Source: Apiospora phragmitis (Eukaryota > Ascomycota > Sordariomycetes > Amphisphaeriales > Apiosporaceae). Taken from it: DNA of 64,000 bases. Position numbers and translations under genes: made by a program. The stretch is from positions 2,542,001-2,606,000 of the forward strand of contig JAQQWL010000015.1 in NCBI GenBank assembly GCA_038363925.1. The letters run 5' to 3'. Below are positions 58,101 through 64,000 of this stretch, in pieces. Each line of letters begins with the position of its first letter. Within the stretch, counting starts at the first letter, position 1. Under the pieces are notes generated by a model that did no database searches, was not told the DNA's origin, and was given only the letters and a program-made list of their open reading frames with translations.

Positions 58101-59697
58101 TCACGTGCTTTCGAGGGAATGACCGACGGGCCCTTGAGACATGTCTGTATCGAATCTTAGTAACGAGCTATCAGATGATGGGCGAGCCAATAAAACTTAC
58201 AATCAACGGTCACGAATGCTCGGTCGACTTCTGGAAGACCCTCACACACGTACTGGAGCGTCTCAGCCACGTCATGGACGGTGCGCAGCTTCACCTCTTC
58301 GTCCATGATCAGGTCAATCTCGACCCAAGCACCGTCGCCTGCCTGGTACGCCCTGATAGACTTGAAGCCTTTGATGCTATCGATGGCGCTGAACCGGTAG
58401 GCCAGGAACAGAATGCGGGTCCAGGTTTCGTCGCTAGCTTGAATCCCCGTAAGAGCCAAGATAGTCGTAACGCACGTGTGACCCCAGTCGTAGATGATGA
58501 AGAGCGACAGCAGCAGAGCGCCCACGGGATCGAGTAAAGGCCCGACGGGGTACGGGATATGGGCGCCGATGAGAGGGAAAAGAAGGGATAGCGTGTTGAA
58601 GAACACATCGGTTTTGCAGTCTAAGAAATCCGGGTCAGTGGAGTATGGAGTCAAGCTATGGGCGCATAGAGCTTACCTTGAGCAAGCGCCTGCACTTGGG
58701 TGGACTTGATAGGGATGCACCCAAACCAGATCACACCCTTCAACCCAATGGTCGCGGCCATGCTTCCGATCGCGACCATGGGCAGCGACGTCGCTTCGGT
58801 AGGCAGTTGCGGTGTGATCTTGTCTATCGACTCCTTGGCGACTTGCATGAACGAGATGACCATGACGACGGAGAACACCAGGATGCCAATGGGCTCAAGC
58901 CTCTTTCGGCCTACGGGGAATTTGCGGTTCAGCTTGGACAGGCGCCAATTGACGAGCCGGTTCGTGGACCAGACGATCAGCGTGCATAGCAAGTCGAGCG
59001 CCGAATCCACGAGCGAGGCGAGCAGGGAAAGCGAATCGGTGTAGGCGATGGCCACAATCTTGGCGATCAAGAGGAGGATATTGGCGAGTACATTGATCTA
59101 GTTGCATGTAAGAATGTGGGCTGTACTCCATGGTCGGGGTATAGAGCTCCTTTACTCACGTTGATTGCCCATGTTGCGCGCCGCCTACTCTTGATCCTCT
59201 TGTCTCTTTCTTCTTGCGGGAGGAATGGCTCGATACTCTCGTTCGTCCCTTGTAACGGTCCGCCGTTCTCATGGACGCCGTCGTGGTCCAGGTCTAGCGG
59301 GTGCATCGAGTCGATGACGTCGTCGGCCAGGGCCAATACGAGTGCGTCCACCTCGACCCAGTCGTCGATCTTGTCATTCTGCTTCTCGTAGAAGCTGCGC
59401 AACTTCTTGTTGGACAGCTCCTTGAGCTGCTCGTCGCTCTGGCGGAACTTCTCGAAGGCCTTGTGGTTGACGCCGGACAGGAGCTGCTGCTTGATGTCCT
59501 GGGCGCGGTTGCGGTTGATGGTGGCATTGACAATGTCCTTGAATCGGTACGTGCGCGAGTTCAGGTTGGCCTGAGATCGTCCTGTCGTCGGTTCTCGCTG
59601 TTGACGGTTTTCCCGTTCGGGATAAAGTGGCGGCGTGTCGCGGGCATGGTCGAGTAAGTTGGTGATCGTACGGGGGCGTCTTGTAGCGAATGGTAGA
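58101..59697 (-). CDS. cation diffusion facilitator (CDF), manganese-type DxxxD motifs
   Basis: Exons: about 59160-59697, 58677-59097, 58201-58620 and 58101-58132. Introns are 59098-59159, 58621-58676 and 58133-58200, each GT-AG and each restoring the family sequence (WAIN/INVLANILLL, QALAQ/DCKTD, VTVD/WPVGHSLEST). The N-terminal cytoplasmic part reads FKDIVNATINRNRAQDIKQQ and YEKQNDKIDDWVEVDALVLA. Membrane segments follow with the metal site DSALD (SLLASLVDSALDLL) and a second DCKTD (DCKTDVFFNTLSLLFPLIG). The DxxxD pair is characteristic of manganese-transporting CDFs. The C-terminal domain contains IRAYQAGDGAWVEIDL and ETLQYVCEGLPEVDRAFVTV. The start codon is unresolved: the open frame begins after a TAG just above 59697 and may follow another intron. 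It likely exports Mn2+ into a vacuole or Golgi. Confidence 0.87.
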
Positions 59698-60627
59698 TCG
59701 CTCTAGGGTTGCTAACGTGGCAGAGTCCAGAAGCAGTCGCGAATAATACGCGGGAAGGTTTCACGCGAAGGACAGGCACGAATGAGAGATTTGAAGGAGT
59801 CGTACTTGTAAGACTATTTGTCTAGAATAGCAGGACATACATCATATGTAGCAGTCACGCTGACCAATTTCCAGACAAGTTGGCAGTTTGGAGCTGTTCT
59901 GGGCGGCAACAGCACGCGGTTGGCGGTCGCGTACTGGTTGAAGTGAAGATCCATGGCGATGATATCATCAGGCATGCTTACTCTTGTCCAAGCTTCGTCC
60001 CAAAACATGGGCCGATGGATCGATCCAAACAGCTGGGTGGGTTCCGCATCAATTAACAGAAGCCCATCTACATATGCTCCGACACTCAATCTGTGAAGCT
60101 AATCGGAATCGCGGGAGTCTATATTAGGCAATCGTTAGTCGTACATATTCGAGCGAGGAGTGCGGGTTGCGGCGATGGTGGATTAGGTAGAGCTATATAT
60201 CCTTTAAGCCTTCTTGGTGCTCGCTGGTTGCAGGTGCAACTGCTAGACCCGGGTTGATGCAGACGGTTTTTTAGCACTAGAATCTCAGACCAGGGGCACT
60301 AACTCCAACGGAAGCTCGGCATCGGAGCCCCCCTAAAAAACAGGTACAGGCAAGCAAGCAAAGGCAATGCTTGCAAGGATCGAGATCGTCATCTTTTTAA
60401 TCGTGACACATCACGGCATAATGAAGCTACTAATCTTTTGCAGTTGGCTCTTTTCTGTTCTTATGCATCTCGCATCTACCCCAGTCTTGATGTCGCGCCT
60501 CGACATTCATACCGTACTTATCTTGACTTCAGCTGCATACGGTCGTTTTGGAATTGTAGCGAGTTTTGGGGGACTCGATGCAGTACAGTGCCTTGTGGCT
60601 CAAAACTGGAATACCAATGCCGCCCTC
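59698..60627. other. no supported gene
   Basis: The CDF upstream region. A frame at 59814-60089 (minus) lacks an ATG. A hydrophobic 87-codon ATG frame at 60367-60630 ends only because its stop lies in the transposon's target site; neither is supported. Confidence 0.4.
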
Positions 60628-60629
60628 TA

Positions 60630-62471
60630 ACGTATCCCACAAGCGAATGTCCCATTCTTTTACACCCCTTCCGATAAAATATAAGTTAATTTCATCATGA
60701 CGTATTTAATATATTAAAATTAATCGGAATTTTTATTTTTAAATATTTTTATATTATTTTAATAAGTACGCGTATTATACCCGGGCTTTTCGTAAATTCT
60801 ATAGCGTTATAAGCGTGTTTTAAACGTCCTCGTATAATTACTCTTTTAACGCGATTCGTTTTATAACTATTTATTAATATCCTTTTAAAACTATAGGTTT
60901 TTTTTAATTTATATATAAAGTGATCTTTTATTTTATAGCCGTTTTTTTTATACGGCGGCGCCGGCTAAGTATCTTATTTATTTTTCGAAATATCGCGTTC
61001 TTATCTTTTAAAAAAATAATTCGGTATATAATATATATTATAACTTTTATAATTTAATTAAAACTAATTAAAATAAAGGTTAAAAAATTATTTTAATATC
61101 GTATAATACGGCTTTAAACGTATTCGATTTAAAATTAAGCTTTAATTAAATTATTTAAAGTTTTTAATTCTTAAGGAATAAATAGGTTAAAAAGCGTTCC
61201 CGGAGGTATTAAAATACGTAGCTTTATATCTAATTATAAAATAATATATTCCGGATTATATAAAACGAGTCTTATTTTTTAAAAGCCTCTTTATATATTC
61301 GAAATAGTGAAAGTCGTTTAAAACGCTTTTAAAAACGTTAATAAAAAGTCTTTTTTTAAAATATAAATAATATACCCCCGTATAAAATATTTAATTTCTT
61401 TCTTATACGCTTTTTTTAATATATAAAAATAGCCGATATTAAAAAGTTAAAACTTATATAATAAATAAGAAAATATATAAAATATAATAATCGAGTTCTT
61501 TTTATAATAAAGCTTAAAAGTTATCGAGTAGTAATTTTCGTAACCGTTTAAGACTAAGAGGCGATAACGACCTTTTATACAAGACTTGGTATATTAATTA
61601 AAGTATCGAATCTAGTCCTCGCCGTTTTTATTCGTGGTTCAACTATTTTTAGTAACTGCGATTATTTAATCCTTTAGTAATAAGCTATTTTTATACTAAA
61701 AAAAGAGGTATATTTTCCCGGTAAAAATAATATACGAAAAGATAACGTAACCGTATAATTTAACGTTTTAAATAATTATAACCTATTCTCGATTCTTTTA
61801 CTATATTACCCTAGGCTTTTTATATTAATCGGAAGTGGTTACGATTATTTCGAACGAGATTTAACTTATAAAAAAGCCGGTCTCGTTAAAATTATAAATA
61901 TCCTCTTTTTAAATCTCGTATTTATAAATTATATTCCGTACGAAAGTAAACTATACGCGATACACGTTAAGATTTTTATAAAAAGTTCTCTAATAATCGA
62001 TTCTTCGATTAAAACGCGTCCGGAGGTCTAATTATTATCGTATAAAATTAGAGGCTTAATTATTACCGACGCGTCTTACGTTACGTAAATTAAATAATCG
62101 ATTCGCTATATCTTTTATATTATTTAACCGGGGAAAAAACGATCGCGTATTTAAATTAATAATATATTATATAATCGTATTTTTTTTAAAATTTAAAAGC
62201 TTTCGAGAATTCGTAAATATTTCGCGTTATATAGGTTAATTATTTTATCTACGCTATAAAGTTTTTAATAAAACGTAATAAATTAATTCAGCTTTTTATA
62301 CGTTTAAAATTAAGTCTTTTTAAAACGCTTAAAGCGTTAAAATTATATCACTCTCTTTTTAAAGTTATAGCATTTTCGAACGTAAAAGAATATAAAAAAA
62401 AGTTAAAGCTATGAAGAAATTTATAAAAATAGGATATTCGCTTGTGTGGGACATTCGCTTATGAGATACGT
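60630..62471 (-). mobile_element. pogo/Fot1-like DNA transposon relic, full length (copy D)
   Basis: 1,842 bp flanked by TA duplications (60628-60629 and 62472-62473), with terminal repeats ACGTATCCCACAAGCGAATG at the left and CATTCGCTTATGAGATACGT at the right. The right end carries a second TTCGCTTG repeat just inside. The internal sequence is the reverse of copies B and C (landmark GGCGGCGCCGGC near 60954). Heavy RIP; no transposase frame survives. Confidence 0.85.
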
Positions 62472-62639
62472 TAATTCATACCTAAAACGTTTTATAAAAC
62501 TAACAGCAACGAATCGCAAAGATTGTGGGTAGGTCGTATTGTGCCTGGACATAGTGCACGACATAACTAGCCCGACACTGCCAAATTGACTGCTATATCT
62601 TCCCATACACTACACTGCGTTCCATTGAGCTTCTACAGC

Positions 62640-63208
62640 CTACAACATCATACTCAGTACCACGAGTTCCACGTTTCCACAACACCGTGCACGAAACCCC
62701 GAACTCCAGCCAAACAGCTTTGTCCAGGACGCTTTCGGACCTGAACCCCGCCTGAGCTTGTCTCGCCCCTCGGTGAAGTGGTCACAGGACTCGAAGTGTA
62801 TCGGCACTAGACCGTCTGCCCGGAACAGCCGCACCGCCTGCCGCCCGTCCATGGTGATGAGCAACGACTCCCCCCTCCTTCGCCCCCGGGTGGCACGACC
62901 GCAGCCGCGCCGACATTAAGTATCGCGTGCGGGATGTGGAACCGTTCGCGCATCCGTGCCAGCTCCTCAAGGTACACCGTGTCGCCCAAGAAGTAGATGG
63001 CGTTCGGCCGCGAAATGCCATCCTCACCGACAGTGTTGCGAAACTCAGAGGCCGTGACCAAACGAGCATGTGTAATAGTGCTTTCGAAGTGTAAGGCCCG
63101 TAGCCCTTGGTAGGTAACGGGGATGACTGTCACACTTTCGCCGGATGACTCAATGGGGTTTTCTCGCATGTTTTCTCCGCATACGTCTCCATCGCCACTA
63201 AACTTCAA
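62640..63208 (-). pseudogene. metallo-beta-lactamase-fold (UlaG/lactonase-like) protein, frameshifted and lacking its N-terminus
   Basis: The minus strand reads SGESVTVIPVTYQG, RPNAIYFLGDTVYLEELARM (the GDT motif of the MBL fold) and FHIPHAILNVGAA, then in another frame LLITMDGRQAVRLFRADGLV and PIHFESCDHFTEGRDKLRR (the C-terminal His region of UlaG-type proteins). The switch falls in a run of six G (plus-strand C run 62870-62875). The N-terminal third with the usual HxHxDH metal site is not found upstream, so the gene looks 5'-truncated as well. Inactive as given. Confidence 0.65.
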
Positions 63209-63403
63209 GTCGTTGATTGCTACAGCTTGCGCAGCGATGAAACAGAAGCGAGCGAGTCATGACTCGAGGACTTATGCAACACCCTTGGTCGCTCACTTGA
63301 TCGCATATAAGAATGACCCGGAAGACATCCTAGCCTCCTCTATTTACATATAAGCACTCATTGCATCACAAACATTTATACCTCCAAAACTTGTTCGAAC
63401 CAG

Positions 63404-64000
63404 CGATGGCCAAGAAGAAGAATCTCACTCACAAGAAATCATCGCTTCCGGACTGGGACCCCTACGTCATTGTTTCAGACAGTGAGAGCGATGACGGGGA
63501 TGAAGACCTCTCGTCTCCGGCCTCCCAGCTGCGAAATCGGTTCTATCATTTTACCTAGGAACTGCGGAATGAAATATTCGCACACTTGGTCGTGCAGCCG
63601 CCTAAATGGGACATGCCGCACCATGCCGACTGCGCCAAGCGCACCGTGGTGCCGCCCATGGAATCCATCCGGCCCTCGGGCTGGGATCCCGAGGAGGACG
63701 ACAACCCGTGCAACTACACTCCAATACCAAATCCAACAACGACGGTCCGCCGCTCCTAGTGGACCCGTGGCGAAGCCGCTGGGCGCCGCCGCCGACGAAC
63801 CCCTACATCTGCAGCACGTGCTTCGACCGCCGCCACCGGCCGCACCCGCACCCGGCCCCGTCCAAGTTCAGCCTGCCGTGCCTGTGCGCGCGGCGCGCGA
63901 ACCTGCAGGTCCTGCTCATGTGCCGGCGGTGGTACGCGGAGGCGGGCCGGGTCTTCTACGTGCGGAACACGTTTGCGTTCGCGGATCCTCGGGAGTGCGT
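63404..64000 (+). pseudogene. 2EXR-like protein, nonsense codon and frameshift, runs off the window
   Basis: The ATG at 63404 opens a Lys/Ser/Asp-rich leader (MAKKKNLTHKKSSLPDWDPY), then a TAG at about 63557 interrupts HFT*ELRNEIFAHLVVQPPK, where the family has a continuous PPELRNEIF-type segment. Sensible sequence continues (WDMPHHADCAKRTVVPPMES), shifts frame near 63720, and proceeds as LVDPWRSRWAPPPTNPYICS, CLCARRANLQVLLMCRRWYA and TFAFADP at the end of the window. This resembles a 2EXR/F-box-like family of unknown function. The C-terminus is outside the window. Confidence 0.6.

Noticed and set aside
60367..60630. hydrophobic 87-codon ORF beside the pogo copy
   Set aside because: Its stop codon lies at the transposon boundary and there is no family-like pattern; probably chance.
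1..64000. CRISPR arrays, bacterial-type operons, secondary-metabolite synthase genes
   Set aside because: No spaced palindromic repeats, no operon structure, and no PKS/NRPS/terpene synthase motifs were seen.

Overview
This window looks like a chromosome segment of a filamentous ascomycete (Pezizomycotina, probably Sordariomycetes). The evidence is short GT-AG introns with CTAAC-type branch points, fungus-restricted families (HET, DUF7580, C2H2 plus Zn2Cys6 regulator, GTPase-RING-patatin protein), and extremely AT-rich islands in which CpA/TpG has been turned into TpA while CpG survives, the signature of repeat-induced point mutation (RIP).

Layout. (1) 1-8.4 kb: a RIP-ruined transposon island. 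A Ty1/copia retrotransposon (about 1.54-7.24 kb, + strand) is split by a pogo/Fot1-like DNA transposon at 4683-6543 and abuts a second pogo copy at the window start. (2) 8.4-33.8 kb: a gene block dominated by broken genes: a multi-stop membrane protein, a TPR-like protein, a Cys-rich membrane protein, a SET protein, a zinc-cluster regulator, a HET protein, a secreted protein and a DUF7580 protein cut by the next island. A few apparently intact genes sit among them: a secreted protein (17.2-18.1 kb), a Cupin_5 protein (20.5-20.9 kb), a complex I PSST/NDUFS7 subunit (22.2-22.9 kb) and a tiny secreted protein (31.75 kb). (3) 33.8-38 kb: a second RIP island with another pogo copy and a less mutated patch of direct repeats carrying tRNA-like Pol III boxes. 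(4) 38.5-59.7 kb: a healthier gene-rich arm: secreted lactonase-like protein, a ~1,450-residue zinc finger-GTPase-RING-patatin protein, S28 serine peptidase, sugar transporter, M24 metallopeptidase, Git1-like transporter and a cation-diffusion facilitator. (5) 60.63-62.47 kb: a fourth pogo copy; then (6) a broken metallo-beta-lactamase-fold gene and a broken 2EXR-like gene running off the window.

The genes do not form an obvious single pathway. The right arm is a set of secreted hydrolases and transporters, plus one large immune-like GTPase/patatin protein whose predicted patatin nucleophile serine is replaced by asparagine. Many breaks are single-base indels, often inside or next to homopolymer runs, so part of the 'pseudogene' signal could be base-calling error; in-frame stops and multiple frameshifts in several genes argue that at least some are truly dead. 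All exon boundaries are read by eye from splice signals and frame continuity.
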